A DNA stretch of 64,000 nucleotides from Larkinella terrae (GCF_009668025.1 NZ_WJXZ01000001.1:873004-937003); one strand, 5' to 3'. Numbered from the stretch's first letter, positions 42,679 to 53,279 are shown. Program-made: numbers and translations. The notes: generated from the sequence alone by a model not told the origin.

Positions 42679-43323
42679 CTATTTACCGGCCAGAATGGCC
42701 AGCAGCAGCATGGTGAGAGTGAACCGGGATTCGCCTAATTCTTTCCGGAGTTTCAAGATCGTTCGACTCATTAAAATCCGGGCGTATTCTATTTTAGCGA
42801 AACCCATCAGGGCGGTTATTTCGGCGTAGGAAAACCCTTCGTAGAAATAATAAATAATGATTTCTTTCTGCCGTTTGGTCAGCTGCGCAAAGGCGGTTTC
42901 CAGCTTTTGCCGCAATTCCTCATCCAGCAGCTCGCTGAGGCTACCCGATTCATCAGACAAAAGAATTTCAAAACCCCGGTCGTCGTCGTAATCCAATTGC
43001 TCCGGGTTCAGCAGGTTCTTATTCAGGTGCCGGACAATGCGGTTTTTATACGCCTTGTAGAGGTAAAATTTGATGGACGAAACCTCGCCCAAACCCGCTT
43101 TTTTTTCCTGAAGGTAAATAAAAAGGTCCTGAATGGTGTCTTTCACCAGGTCCGTATCGCTGGTAAACTGCCGACCGTAATTATACAGAACCGGAAAATA
43201 CCGGGAATACAAAAACGCAAATGCCTGCTGATTCCCGCCCCTGAACTGCTGCCAGAGGTCGGCGTCGGTGATGCCGTTAAATGGAGCCGCTTCCCGTTGC
43301 TTCCTATCTAACTTTAGCTCCAT
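42679..43323 (-). CDS. ECF RNA polymerase sigma-70 factor of the fucose locus
   Basis: With the ATG at 43323 the product is 214 residues; the frame is open to a TTG at 43374, but the added part has no family match. Region 2 (FLYSRYFPVLYNYGRQFTSD, LVKDTIQDLFIYLQEKK) and region 4 (AQLTKRQKEIIIYYFYEGFS, YAEITALMGFAKIEYARILM) are clear. The C-terminus is unusually hydrophobic (TLTMLLLAILAGK). With FecR and the STN-type SusC it forms a trans-envelope signalling set that should activate the locus when the glycan is present. Confidence 0.94.
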   Translation of the reverse strand: MELKLDRKQREAAPFNGITDADLWQQFRGGNQQAFAFLYSRYFPVLYNYGRQFTSDTDLVKDTIQDLFIYLQEKKAGLGEVSSIKFYLYKAYKNRIVRHLNKNLLNPEQLDYDDDRGFEILLSDESGSLSELLDEELRQKLETAFAQLTKRQKEIIIYYFYEGFSYAEITALMGFAKIEYARILMSRTILKLRKELGESRFTLTMLLLAILAGK

Positions 43324-43661
43324 AGCAGGCTGAATTGGTTCAATGAAATGAGTTACGGTTTGGGTAAAAAACAAGATAGAAAGAATATGTAATTAATAGA
43401 GCAATTTCTTGGGTTTTATCTATAAACTACTCAGAAAAAGTTGCAATATCTGTCAACTTCCTGCCCTGCTTAGGCTACTGATTAAAAGGACGAACGGACT
43501 AGTTTTGGTCGATCATTTGGACAAAAATAAAGAAAAATACTTAATCTATTTATTTAGTATAGAAAATTGATTTGGCTTTTTTACAGAATTACGGGCATTT
43601 TTTGTAACGATTATAGATATACGTTACGATGAAGTTTGGCTAATTGACGAACGAGCTAAAC
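43324..43661. other. Gap between fucosidase and sigma-factor genes
   Basis: These 338 bases are AT rich, mainly 43381-43640, and probably contain the promoter of the sigma-FecR unit. No repeat, RNA gene or small coding frame could be supported. Confidence 0.35.
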
Positions 43662-45428
43662 CTAGTTCGGCGTCTGATTTTTGGGTGGGAACAATTGAAA
43701 CTCGCTGACGCCAACGCTGCCCTCCGACTCCTGAATGACCAGTCGAAACCGCTGCGCCTTCACGGGTTGAATCTCCTGCCGCCATTCGTCGCCAATCTGC
43801 TGGCCCGATGCGAGGGTCAGCCATTCATTGCCTTTCTGGTACTGGACGCTAAACCGGTTGATTTGGGAATACAGCTCGGGGTTGTTTTTTCGCTGAAATT
43901 CGTTGAGAACGATCTGCCCGACCGATTGCGGTTTTCCCAGATCAACCTCCAGCCAGCCGGTTTGATCGAACATGGCCTTGGCTTCCTTCGTCCGGTAATA
44001 GAGCGGTTTGCCATATTGAGCTTCAAAATTGACATCACTCCGCCGGCCCAGTTTCCAGTACGTCGCTTTATTATCATCCACCGTGGAGCCGGAACCGTGC
44101 AGAAACTCCCCGACGACACTGGAGGCCGTCGCTTTTTGAGCATACGCCAGCGACCCGGTTTTTGAGAACGGCAAAATGGGAGCTAATTGGGAAGCCGGGC
44201 GGTCGAGGGTCAGCTCAATGAGCGTCGCAATGGAATCCCGCGCCGGAACGGCCAGCCGGAGTTGCGCTTTGGTTTGCGAAAACTGAACGGGTTTACCGTT
44301 GAGAAACGTCGCCTTTTTGATCGTGGCCGGAAGAGCCGGTAACATCACTTCGTTCTCGGTTCCCGCCAGCAAATGCAAAAAAATCCGGTTTCCTTTTTGC
44401 GTACAGACGTACTCCTGTGCGGGGGTATACGGTCCGCCTTTGGTGCCGTAAATGGCCTCGGCCCGGGGTTTGATCCAATCGCCAACCTCCTGTAACCGGC
44501 TGGCAAACAGGGGCGGAATCTGTCCCAGGCTATCCGGCCCTACATTGAGCAGTAAATTGCCGTTGCCACCCACGCACCGCAGCAAGGTGTGCACAACCTC
44601 CTTCGCCGACCGGGGTTTGTCTTCAAACCGCCACGCCCACTGGTGGCCCATGTTCGTACAGGTTTCCCAGGGAACGTTGCCGTAACCGGCCACAAAACCC
44701 TCGGGAGTAACATAATCGCCGTAGCGGCCCGGCTGGCTGTGCGACTCGTCCGGGTTAAAGGCCTCGAGCCGGTTATTGAGAATAATCCCGGGTTGCAACC
44801 GGTGGGCCATGTCGTACACATTTTTGGGATTCGTGGGGCAGGGCCAGCCGTCGTAATCGATCCATAACAGGCTGATTTTGCCGTAGTTGGAAAGCAATTC
44901 CCTGAGCTGTTGCTGCATCCGGTTTTCGAATACTTTATTTTTTTCCGCTTCCGGATTGCGGCAGTCGGGATCTTTCCAGTCGCCGGGCGAAAAATACCAG
45001 CCCAACTGAAGTCCGGCTTCGTGAACGGCCTCGGCCAGTTCCTTGCAAACGTCCCGCCCAAACGGCGACGACATGATGTTGTAGTCGGTCGTCTGGGTAT
45101 TCCACAGACAAAAACCGTCGTGGTGTTTGGCCGTCAGCACGACGTACTTCAACCCGCCCGCTTTCGCCAGCCGAACCCACTCTTTCGGGTTGAATTTTAC
45201 CGGATTAAACCGTCGATACAATGAATCGTACCGGCTTTTGCCGGTTCCCACCCGCGACCAACTGATTTCCTTGCCCGTCAGTGTGGCCGGTCCCCAGTGG
45301 ATAAACATCCCGAACCGGTCGTGTTGCCACCACTGGAGTCGCTGCGCCTGGGGTAGCGCTTTCTGGGAAACCGCCGGGAGCGTGATCAGGAGAAAAAGCA
45401 GCGGAAGCAGGAGCGGTTTTGCGTTCAT
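43662..45428 (-). CDS. Alpha-L-fucosidase, GH29, with C-terminal discoidin-type domain
   Basis: The 588-residue protein has a Sec signal peptide (MNAKPLLLPLLFLLITLPAV), a GH29 barrel (QHDRFGMFIHWGPATLTGKE, VVLTAKHHDGFCLWNTQTTD) with the nucleophile Asp191 in LLWIDYDGW, a linking beta domain (about 345-410) and a C-terminal F5/8 type C-like domain (GWLEVDLGKPQSVGQIVLNE, RFRLVIQESEGSVGVSEFQL). It should release alpha-L-fucose. It lies downstream of the fucose transporter and catabolic genes on the same strand. It differs from the 26903 enzyme in signal type and in the added binding domain. Confidence 0.94.
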   Translation of the reverse strand: MNAKPLLLPLLFLLITLPAVSQKALPQAQRLQWWQHDRFGMFIHWGPATLTGKEISWSRVGTGKSRYDSLYRRFNPVKFNPKEWVRLAKAGGLKYVVLTAKHHDGFCLWNTQTTDYNIMSSPFGRDVCKELAEAVHEAGLQLGWYFSPGDWKDPDCRNPEAEKNKVFENRMQQQLRELLSNYGKISLLWIDYDGWPCPTNPKNVYDMAHRLQPGIILNNRLEAFNPDESHSQPGRYGDYVTPEGFVAGYGNVPWETCTNMGHQWAWRFEDKPRSAKEVVHTLLRCVGGNGNLLLNVGPDSLGQIPPLFASRLQEVGDWIKPRAEAIYGTKGGPYTPAQEYVCTQKGNRIFLHLLAGTENEVMLPALPATIKKATFLNGKPVQFSQTKAQLRLAVPARDSIATLIELTLDRPASQLAPILPFSKTGSLAYAQKATASSVVGEFLHGSGSTVDDNKATYWKLGRRSDVNFEAQYGKPLYYRTKEAKAMFDQTGWLEVDLGKPQSVGQIVLNEFQRKNNPELYSQINRFSVQYQKGNEWLTLASGQQIGDEWRQEIQPVKAQRFRLVIQESEGSVGVSEFQLFPPKNQTPN

Positions 45429-45453
45429 GTTCTTAAGAATTTATGCTTTAATA

Positions 45454-46777
<1,324 letters not shown>

Positions 46778-46779
46778 CG

Positions 46780-47118
46780 TCAGGCGTTTAAGCGAAAAAT
46801 TGGTTTCATCTTCGCCCAGTGTTCGCCCGGTTGCGCTTCGGCCAGCCGTTGCTGAAAACCGTCCATCAAAACCGCCCATTCAGCTTGCCGGGGAAGTTTA
46901 CCGATTTCGTTAAACGCATCGTTCAGGTCAACTCCTTCGGCGGTTTCGACAATCATAAATAACCGGGTGCCGATGCGGTAAATCTGCATATCCGTAATGC
47001 CGCCCGCCCGGATGCCCGCCGGAATTTCCGGCCAGATGTGTTCCGGCTGGTGGAGGTGTTCGTACTGGGCAATACCTTCCGGATTGTCTTTCAGGTCGAG
47101 GGCCAGGCAGGTGCGCAT
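46780..47118 (-). CDS. L-rhamnose/L-fucose mutarotase-type protein
   Basis: The 112-residue protein matches the RhaM family: EHLHQPEHIWPEIPAGIRAG, with the His/Trp-Pro-Glu active-site block, and ITDMQIYRIGTRLFMIVETA. RhaM interconverts alpha and beta pyranose forms of L-rhamnose. In this place, between a fucose-type dehydrogenase and a fucose permease-type transporter, action on L-fucose is more likely (inference). Gaps of 2 and 48 bases to its neighbours mark it as part of one operon. Confidence 0.88.
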   Translation of the reverse strand: MRTCLALDLKDNPEGIAQYEHLHQPEHIWPEIPAGIRAGGITDMQIYRIGTRLFMIVETAEGVDLNDAFNEIGKLPRQAEWAVLMDGFQQRLAEAQPGEHWAKMKPIFRLNA

Positions 47119-47121
47119 TTT

Positions 47122-47151
47122 TTTATTGAGTGATTCGTTTATTGAGTGATT
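47122..47151. repeat. Short direct repeat
   Basis: TTTATTGAGTGATT occurs twice (47122-47135 and 47138-47151) with a 16-base period in the gap between the SDR stop and the mutarotase start. It may be a slippage product; no function is suggested. Confidence 0.7.
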
Positions 47152-47166
47152 GAGCGAATTGCCTGT

Positions 47167-47940
47167 TCATTTTCGGTAGCCTAGTTCGGCGCCCCCGCCG
47201 ACGGGCAGGATACAGCCGGTGATGAAGCGGGCAGCATCGGAGACCAGAAAAACGGCGGCATCGGCAATGACATCGCCTTCCGGGCAATAACCGAGTGCGT
47301 GGATGTCGTTCAGATACGTTTCGATGGACGAAGGATTGGGTTGTTGCGTCGCCCAAACCCGCAGCATCGGCGTCCAGACCCCCGCTGGGCAAACGGCATT
47401 GACCCGGATGCCAAAGGGCGCATAATCCAACGCCATTGCTTTCGTCAGGGCGTTCATTCCGCCTTTCGTCGCGACGTAAGCCGCATGATTTTCCTGCCCG
47501 ATTTCGCCCACCAAACTGCTGGTATTCAGGATACAACCGCGCGATGCTTTCAGCGCGTCCAGCCCAAACCGGGTGGTCAGGTAGACGCTTTTCAGATTGA
47601 CCGAAAAAAGCGAGTCCCATTCCTCCTCCGTTGTTTGATCGAGCGGTTTCGACGGACTGGCAATGCCTGCGTTGTTGTGAATCACATCCAGCCGACCAAA
47701 TCGCTGCCTGGCCTGATCGATGGCTTGCCGGACGTCGTCGGCCCGTTGCACATTTCCCACGATTCCGTCGTGATCGTTTCCAAGCCGGTTGAGCAGGGTT
47801 TGGAGGGCGGTTTCGTCGCGATCCATGACAAACAGCTTCGCCCCGGCCCGCACGTAGGCGTCGGCGCAGGCTTCGCCAATGCCGGAAGCGCCACCCGTCA
47901 GGAAAATGATTTTGTCGGTCAGGGATGCCATGTCCACCAT
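47167..47940 (-). CDS. Short-chain dehydrogenase, probable L-fucose dehydrogenase
   Basis: The 257-residue protein has the classical SDR features: TGGASGIG at residues 15-22, NNAG at 89-92, catalytic Ser at 141/142 (NTSSLVG), Tyr155 and Lys159 in YVATK. The ATG at 47940 is used; Met4 is an equal alternative. In the oxidative fucose pathway an SDR oxidises L-fucose to L-fuconolactone, and the next gene upstream encodes L-fuconate dehydratase, which supports this role. A 2-keto-3-deoxy-L-fuconate dehydrogenase, also an SDR in that pathway, is the main alternative. Confidence 0.85.
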   Translation of the reverse strand: MVDMASLTDKIIFLTGGASGIGEACADAYVRAGAKLFVMDRDETALQTLLNRLGNDHDGIVGNVQRADDVRQAIDQARQRFGRLDVIHNNAGIASPSKPLDQTTEEEWDSLFSVNLKSVYLTTRFGLDALKASRGCILNTSSLVGEIGQENHAAYVATKGGMNALTKAMALDYAPFGIRVNAVCPAGVWTPMLRVWATQQPNPSSIETYLNDIHALGYCPEGDVIADAAVFLVSDAARFITGCILPVGGGAELGYRK

Positions 47941-47944
47941 CGGT

Positions 47945-49171
47945 TTAGGGTTTCAGATCGCTGCTGCTGCCCGGTTCGGTCGGGACCTGGTAAAAACCGT
48001 CCCGGATTTGAACCGGATTGACAAAATACGATTGTAAATGCGGAATGTGTTCGAGAAACAGGTTTTCGTGCTCCATGGCGATATGGTTGTAAAGGACCAA
48101 ATGCTGGTGAATCTGCCCCATATCGCCCACGTGCGGCACCACCGGAATACCGTATTTTTTGGCCAACAGGCTGATTGTCAGAAACTCGGAAATGCCGCCT
48201 ACCCGAACCGCATCGACCTGGCAAAACGCCATTGCCCCGGCCTGCAGGAAGTTTTTGAAAATCACCTTGTTGGGAATGTGCTCGCCGGTCGCAACTTTGA
48301 AAGGTGCAATGGCGTCGGCGATGGCGCGGTGACCCAGCACATCGTCGGGATGCGTGGGTTCTTCGATCCAATACGGTCGAATGCTGCCCAGTTTCCGGCA
48401 AATTTCCAGTGCTTCCGGCACGTTCCAGCGCTGGTTGGCGTCGAGCATGATGGTGGCCGCATCCCCGGCGGTTTCCCGGATCAGGGTCGCTCGTCGGAGG
48501 TCGCGTTCCGGATCGTCGGACCCCACCTTGAGCTTCATGGCCGTAAAACCGGCATCAACGGCTTTGCGCGTGTTGGCGACGATACGCTCATCCGAAAAAT
48601 TGAACCAGCCGATGGACGTATCGTAACCTTTGTAACCGGTTTTGAGAATACCGATTCGTTGCGGGCCGGTTTTTCGCGCTTCGGTCAGGAGTTGAATGGC
48701 CTGCGGACGGGTTAGTTCTTCTTCGAGATAACTCAAATCCAGGGTATTAACGACTTCTTCGGGCGTCAGATCGAGCAGCAGTTGCCAAAGCGGTTTTTGC
48801 CGGGATTTGGCCCAGAGGTCGTAACAGGCGTTGGTGATAGCGGCCAGCGCCAGATGCACAACCCCTTTGTGCGGACCCAGCCAGCGGAACGAAGGCGAAT
48901 CGACAATGGAGCGATACGTCCGGCCAAAGTCGGCCATCAATGTTTCAATCTCCTGACCAACAAGTGGTTCCGAAAGATATTGAATAGCCTTGCAAACCAA
49001 ATCCGTTCCCGCCCCCAGCGTAAACGCCAGACCGGTTCCTTCCACGGCAGTATCGGTTTTCAGGATACAAACCGCGTACGCGTATTGAGGCATGGTGTGC
49101 GTGGCGTCGGAACCGGCACCGTCGGCAAGGTCAAATCGGCGGTCCTGAACCTGAATGGAGGTAATGTGCAT
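47945..49171 (-). CDS. L-fuconate dehydratase (enolase superfamily)
   Basis: The 408-residue protein carries the mandelate-racemase-subgroup residues: Lys213-x-Lys215 in MKLKVG, metal ligands Asp244 (MLDANQRWN), Glu270 (YWIEEPTHPDD) and Glu297 (ATGEHIP), and His347 in VPHVGDMGQ. As far as I recall, the characterised Xanthomonas L-fuconate dehydratase has the same residues with an offset of four to five. It turns L-fuconate into 2-keto-3-deoxy-L-fuconate in the cytoplasm. It is the first gene of the catabolic operon 49171-45470 and lies opposite the AraC regulator. No lactonase gene is in the window. Confidence 0.93.
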   Translation of the reverse strand: MHITSIQVQDRRFDLADGAGSDATHTMPQYAYAVCILKTDTAVEGTGLAFTLGAGTDLVCKAIQYLSEPLVGQEIETLMADFGRTYRSIVDSPSFRWLGPHKGVVHLALAAITNACYDLWAKSRQKPLWQLLLDLTPEEVVNTLDLSYLEEELTRPQAIQLLTEARKTGPQRIGILKTGYKGYDTSIGWFNFSDERIVANTRKAVDAGFTAMKLKVGSDDPERDLRRATLIRETAGDAATIMLDANQRWNVPEALEICRKLGSIRPYWIEEPTHPDDVLGHRAIADAIAPFKVATGEHIPNKVIFKNFLQAGAMAFCQVDAVRVGGISEFLTISLLAKKYGIPVVPHVGDMGQIHQHLVLYNHIAMEHENLFLEHIPHLQSYFVNPVQIRDGFYQVPTEPGSSSDLKP

Positions 49172-49226
49172 GGTACGGGAATAGGAAACTGCTAATATTG
49201 TATTGATTTAAGGGTATGACTCAATG

Positions 49227-49244
49227 AGATTTTTCATTAAATCT
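49227..49244. promoter_or_regulatory. Dyad in the fuconate dehydratase-AraC gap
   Basis: AGATTT and AAATCT face each other over a 6-base spacer, 56 bases upstream of the dehydratase ATG. It could be an operator for the AraC-type protein, but such AT-rich dyads occur by chance. Confidence 0.25.
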
Positions 49245-49324
49245 TTTAAATTTCAAGTTGAATAATACAAAAATAGGTCAGTCCTGTCTACCAATGCCAG
49301 TTATCTGTTGATAACTTTCAATAC

Positions 49325-49332
49325 TATATTTG
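49325..49332 (+). promoter_or_regulatory. Minus-7 promoter element of the AraC gene
   Basis: TATATTTG matches the Bacteroidota consensus TAnnTTTG exactly and ends 25 bases before the ATG at 49358. No well-spaced TTTG minus-33 element was found (TTG at 49308-49310 is only 14 bases away). Confidence 0.45.
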
Positions 49333-49357
49333 CATTCCTGCCTTCCGCAGTATCGCC

Positions 49358-50266
49358 ATGAAACCGATTTATGCTCTGCTGCCTGATTTTGTCCGTGCGC
49401 AAAAACCGTTCGTGTTTCGGGAAATCGTGCGTCCCCAATTCTCCACCGACTTTCACTTTCACCCGGAATGCCAGCTGGTGTATGTGGTGTCGGGAGCGGG
49501 AACCCGGATTATTGGCGGCTCGGTCGAGCAGTTTGAAGCGGGCGATCTGACGTTTATTGGCCCGAATGTGCCGCATGTGTGGTACAGCCACGCGGCCCGG
49601 CCGGAGGTTCCCCAGGAAGCCCGGTCCCTGGCGTTGTACATCAATCCGGAGGTGGTGCTGCACCAGCTGAAACCGTTTACAAACACCCAAACGCTGGCCG
49701 ATTTTTTCCGGCAGTCGGAACGGGGTCTTTGCCTGACCGGACCAACGCGCGAGCAATTGGTTCCGTTGCTGACGGCGATGGCGAACCAGCAGGACCTGAC
49801 GCTGCTAACTTCGTTTCTGCAAATCCTGCAAGTGCTGGTAACGGGTCCGGAAGGTCGGTGGCTCAACCCGGAATCGTTGCTGGTTTCTTACGCGGGTAAT
49901 GCCCAAAGCCGGGTGTCGCGGTTGATGCGTTTCATTCAGGACCATTTTCGTCAACCGATCACGCTCGAAGAAACCGCAGCCATGGCCGGGTTGCAGCTCC
50001 ACTCGTTTTGCCGGTTTTTCAAAGCCCTGACCCAGCGCACGTTCTCCGAATTTCTGAACGAAATCCGCATCGGTTTTGCCTGTCAGTTGTTGCAGCAATC
50101 GGATTTGCCCGTTACGCAGATCGCCTATGAAAGCGGTTTTGGCAATGTTTCCTATTTCAACCGGTCGTTCAAAAAAAACCGGAGCATGACGCCGAAAGAA
50201 TACCGCCGGTTGGTGCAACAGGTAAACGATAAAGTTTCGGGCGGCTTACCATCCTTTCCAGTATAA
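49358..50266 (+). CDS. AraC-family regulator, probable control of fucose catabolism
   Basis: The 302-residue protein has an N-terminal cupin-type sensor domain (TDFHFHPECQLVYVVSGAGT, GDLTFIGPNVPHVWYS) and a C-terminal AraC double helix-turn-helix (HFRQPITLEETAAMAGLQLH, SDLPVTQIAYESGFGNVSYF, KKNRSMTPKEYRRLVQQ). It is divergent from the L-fuconate dehydratase operon with a 186-base gap, the usual layout for a regulator and its target. Its inducer is likely fucose or a catabolite (inference). The GH32 gene follows on the same strand after 41 bases and could be cotranscribed. Confidence 0.93.
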   Translation: MKPIYALLPDFVRAQKPFVFREIVRPQFSTDFHFHPECQLVYVVSGAGTRIIGGSVEQFEAGDLTFIGPNVPHVWYSHAARPEVPQEARSLALYINPEVVLHQLKPFTNTQTLADFFRQSERGLCLTGPTREQLVPLLTAMANQQDLTLLTSFLQILQVLVTGPEGRWLNPESLLVSYAGNAQSRVSRLMRFIQDHFRQPITLEETAAMAGLQLHSFCRFFKALTQRTFSEFLNEIRIGFACQLLQQSDLPVTQIAYESGFGNVSYFNRSFKKNRSMTPKEYRRLVQQVNDKVSGGLPSFPV

Positions 50267-50307
50267 ATCGCTCCTCCGCTACTTCAAGCTGGTAATTACG
50301 CAAACCG

Positions 50308-51957
50308 ATGAGATCAATTTTAAAGCACATTACCCTGACCGTAATGCTGGTGTTCGGCAGTCGGTTACTTCCGGCACAGAATCTTTCCCTGACGATTACC
50401 AAGCGGTATCTGAACCTGCCGGTGTCGCAGACCCAAAACCGGGGAATCATGCAATTCCGGGTTCAGGGCAAACCGGAGCGATCGTTCAAGATTCGGCTGG
50501 CTACCGATAAACCCGATTACTGGGTGTTTTGCGATGTCGCGGCATTAAAAGGTAAAACCATCTCCATCAGCTATGACGGTAAACCGGAAGGCTTGAGCAA
50601 AATTTATCAGGACGATGCCATTGCCGGGCAGGATTCGCTTTATAAAGAAAAAAACCGCCCGCAATACCACTTTTCAACCCGCCGGGGCTGGATCAACGAC
50701 CCGAACGGCATGATTTTTTATGAGGGGGAATATCACCTCTTCTACCAGCATAATCCCTACGAACGCGAATGGGAAAACATGTCGTGGGGGCATGCGGTGA
50801 GCAAAGACATGATCCACTGGGAAGAACTGCCCACCGCGCTCTCGCCCGACAGCATGGGAACGATGTTTTCCGGTTCCACCGTGATCGATTATACCAACAG
50901 CGCCGGTTTTAATCGGGGCAATACGCCCGCCATGCTGGCTTTTTTCACGGTCGACAATCCGGAAAAAGAAGTTCAGTGCCTGGCGTATAGTCTGGACAAA
51001 GGCCGCACCTGGACCAAATACAACAAAAATCCGCTGATTGACTCGAAGGCGAAATGGAACAGCAAGGACACCCGCGATCCGCGCGTGTTCTGGTACAAAC
51101 CCGGCCAGCACTGGGTAATGGTCCTGAACGAGCGGGACGGCCATTCGATTTATACCTCAAAAAACGCCAAAGAGTGGCGCTACGAAAGCCACGTAACGGG
51201 TTTCTGGGAATGCCCGGACTTGTTTGAACTGCCCATCGATGGCGACAAAAACCGGACGAAATGGGTCATGTACGGAGCCTCCACGACCTACATGATCGGT
51301 TCTTTCGACGGAAAAACCTTTACGCCGGAATCGGGCAAACATGTTTACACAACCGGGAGCATTTACGCGGCTCAGACGTTCACCAACATGCCCGAGAGTG
51401 ATCCCCGGCGCATTCAGATTGGCTGGGGCCGGATTCCGCAGCCGGGCATGCCTTTTAATCACCTGATGCTCCTGCCCACCGAACTGCGGCTTCAGACGAC
51501 CCAAAAGGGACTGCGCCTGAGCAGTGTTCCGGTGAAGGAAACCGGGCAATTGTTTACCAGAACCGGGCAATGGGCGTCGCTCAGTGCCGCCGAAGCGAAT
51601 GAAAAACTGAAAGCCCTTCCATCGCTCGACCGGTTTCGCGTCAAGGCGACCCTTAAACTGTCGCATGCGACCAGCGCGGGTCTTTCGCTGTTCGGTCAGC
51701 GAATCCTCGACTACGATCTGAATTCCAACCTGGTTAATGGCGTCTTCTATTCACCGGAAGACATGACCAGTATGGAAGTCACCGCGGACATTTACGTCGA
51801 CCAGACATCCGTCGAGGTATTCATTGATAGCGGTGCCTACTCCTATTCGCTGGAACGAAAACCGGTTTCGGCACCGAAAGAAAATCTCGCGTTTTGGGGC
51901 AATCGGATCGAGGTCAAAAATCTGGAACTGTATACGGCTCAATCCATCTGGAAATAA
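50308..51957 (+). CDS. GH32 fructan/sucrose hydrolase, secreted
   Basis: The 549-residue protein has a signal peptide (MRSILKHITLTVMLVFGSRL), an N-terminal extra domain of about 90 residues (DUF4980-like), then the five-bladed GH32 propeller: WINDPNG with nucleophile Asp131, FSGS, RDPRV at 256-260 and ECPDLF with acid/base Glu301. A C-terminal beta-sandwich follows (DIYVDQTSVEVFIDSGAYSY). It should cleave beta-fructosides (levan, inulin or sucrose) in the periplasm. It does not fit the fucose theme of its neighbours; no other fructan gene is in the window. Confidence 0.94.
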   Translation: MRSILKHITLTVMLVFGSRLLPAQNLSLTITKRYLNLPVSQTQNRGIMQFRVQGKPERSFKIRLATDKPDYWVFCDVAALKGKTISISYDGKPEGLSKIYQDDAIAGQDSLYKEKNRPQYHFSTRRGWINDPNGMIFYEGEYHLFYQHNPYEREWENMSWGHAVSKDMIHWEELPTALSPDSMGTMFSGSTVIDYTNSAGFNRGNTPAMLAFFTVDNPEKEVQCLAYSLDKGRTWTKYNKNPLIDSKAKWNSKDTRDPRVFWYKPGQHWVMVLNERDGHSIYTSKNAKEWRYESHVTGFWECPDLFELPIDGDKNRTKWVMYGASTTYMIGSFDGKTFTPESGKHVYTTGSIYAAQTFTNMPESDPRRIQIGWGRIPQPGMPFNHLMLLPTELRLQTTQKGLRLSSVPVKETGQLFTRTGQWASLSAAEANEKLKALPSLDRFRVKATLKLSHATSAGLSLFGQRILDYDLNSNLVNGVFYSPEDMTSMEVTADIYVDQTSVEVFIDSGAYSYSLERKPVSAPKENLAFWGNRIEVKNLELYTAQSIWK

Positions 51958-52064
51958 AGCCGTTAAGACCTTTGTACCCAGTCAATCCAACCACCTCCCA
52001 CCGGGAGCAAATGGCTTTTTACGGTTTTATAAGTACATTCGCAACCAATTTATGCGTAGTCTGA

Positions 52065-53279
52065 ATGCAAGTAGTCGAGGTTGGCCAACATGCCAAATAC
52101 CAACGTGAGTTTATCCAGTTTCCGGTGCGCCTTTACCAGAATAACCCGTTTTGGATCCGGCCGCTGGACACCGATGTCGAGGAAGTTTTTGACCCCGCCC
52201 GCAACAAGCGGTTCGAAAACGGCGAATGTATCCGGTATCTGCTGCTCAACGATGCGCAGGAAACGATCGGGCGGATTGCGGCCTTCGTAGACCGGGACAT
52301 TGCGAATCTGGATAACGATCAACCTACGGGCGGCCTGGGTTTTTTCGAGTGCATCAACGATCAGGCAGCCGCGTTTCGGCTCTTCGATACGGCGAAGACC
52401 TGGCTCCGGAACCGGGGCATGGAAGCGATGGACGGCCCGATTAATTTCGGCGACCGCGACCGCTGGTGGGGTTTGCTGGTCGACGGTTTTGACCGCGAAC
52501 CGAATTACTGCATGCCGTACACCAAGCCGTACTACATTGCCTTCTTCGAAGCGTACGGTTTTCAGGACTACTTCAAACAGTTTACGTTTGGGATTCCAAC
52601 GACCTGGTCGAAGCTGACCAGCATGTCGCAAACCGTAAAAGACCGGGCCCAGCGCATCTACGAAAACGGCGATTACAGCTTCCGAACCATTGATAAACGG
52701 CAACTGCCCGCAGCGGCCGAGCAGTTCCGGCACATCTACAACGCGGCCTGGGCCGGGCACAGTGGCGTGAAGGAGATGTCGGCCGGACAGGCGCAGGCGC
52801 TGATGCAGAAACTGAAGCCGATTATCGACGAGAAAATTATCTACTTTGCTTATTACGGCGACGAGCCCGTGGCTTTTTTCGTTTGTTTGCCCGAACTGAA
52901 CCAGATTTTCAAGTACGTCAACGGCAAACTCGATCTGATCGGTAAGCTGAAATTTTTATGGCACCTGATCCGCAAAACCAACCGCAAGGCGTTTGGCGTC
53001 GTATTTGGTGTCGCTCCGGCCCACCAGGGAAAAGGGCTCGAAGCGGCCATTGCCCTCCGGATGCCCCACGAAGCGGCCCACAATCCGGCCTTTCAGTACA
53101 CCGAGCTGGAAATGAACTGGGTGGGCGATTTTAATCCGATTATGGTGCGGTTTGTCAGCCAGTTGGGGTCGACCATTGTCAAAACCCACATTACCTACCG
53201 GTATTTATTCGACCGCAGCAAACCGTTTAAACGTTGTCCGGTAATTGCGCGACGGAAAGAAAAACCGTCTGCGGAATAG
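52065..53279 (+). CDS. GNAT-like acyltransferase-fold protein, function unknown
   Basis: The 404-residue protein is cytoplasmic (no signal peptide). The C-terminal half has a GNAT-like acetyl-CoA-binding stretch (GVVFGVAPAHQGKGLEAAIA, with the HQGKGL loop) and TELEMNWVGDFNPIMVRFVS. The N-terminal half (YQREFIQFPVRLYQNNPFWI, GPINFGDRDRWWGLLVDGFD) is conserved-looking but not assigned. Proteins of this build are common in Bacteroidota and are usually left as hypothetical or N-acetyltransferase. No substrate can be inferred from the context. Confidence 0.75.
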   Translation: MQVVEVGQHAKYQREFIQFPVRLYQNNPFWIRPLDTDVEEVFDPARNKRFENGECIRYLLLNDAQETIGRIAAFVDRDIANLDNDQPTGGLGFFECINDQAAAFRLFDTAKTWLRNRGMEAMDGPINFGDRDRWWGLLVDGFDREPNYCMPYTKPYYIAFFEAYGFQDYFKQFTFGIPTTWSKLTSMSQTVKDRAQRIYENGDYSFRTIDKRQLPAAAEQFRHIYNAAWAGHSGVKEMSAGQAQALMQKLKPIIDEKIIYFAYYGDEPVAFFVCLPELNQIFKYVNGKLDLIGKLKFLWHLIRKTNRKAFGVVFGVAPAHQGKGLEAAIALRMPHEAAHNPAFQYTELEMNWVGDFNPIMVRFVSQLGSTIVKTHITYRYLFDRSKPFKRCPVIARRKEKPSAE

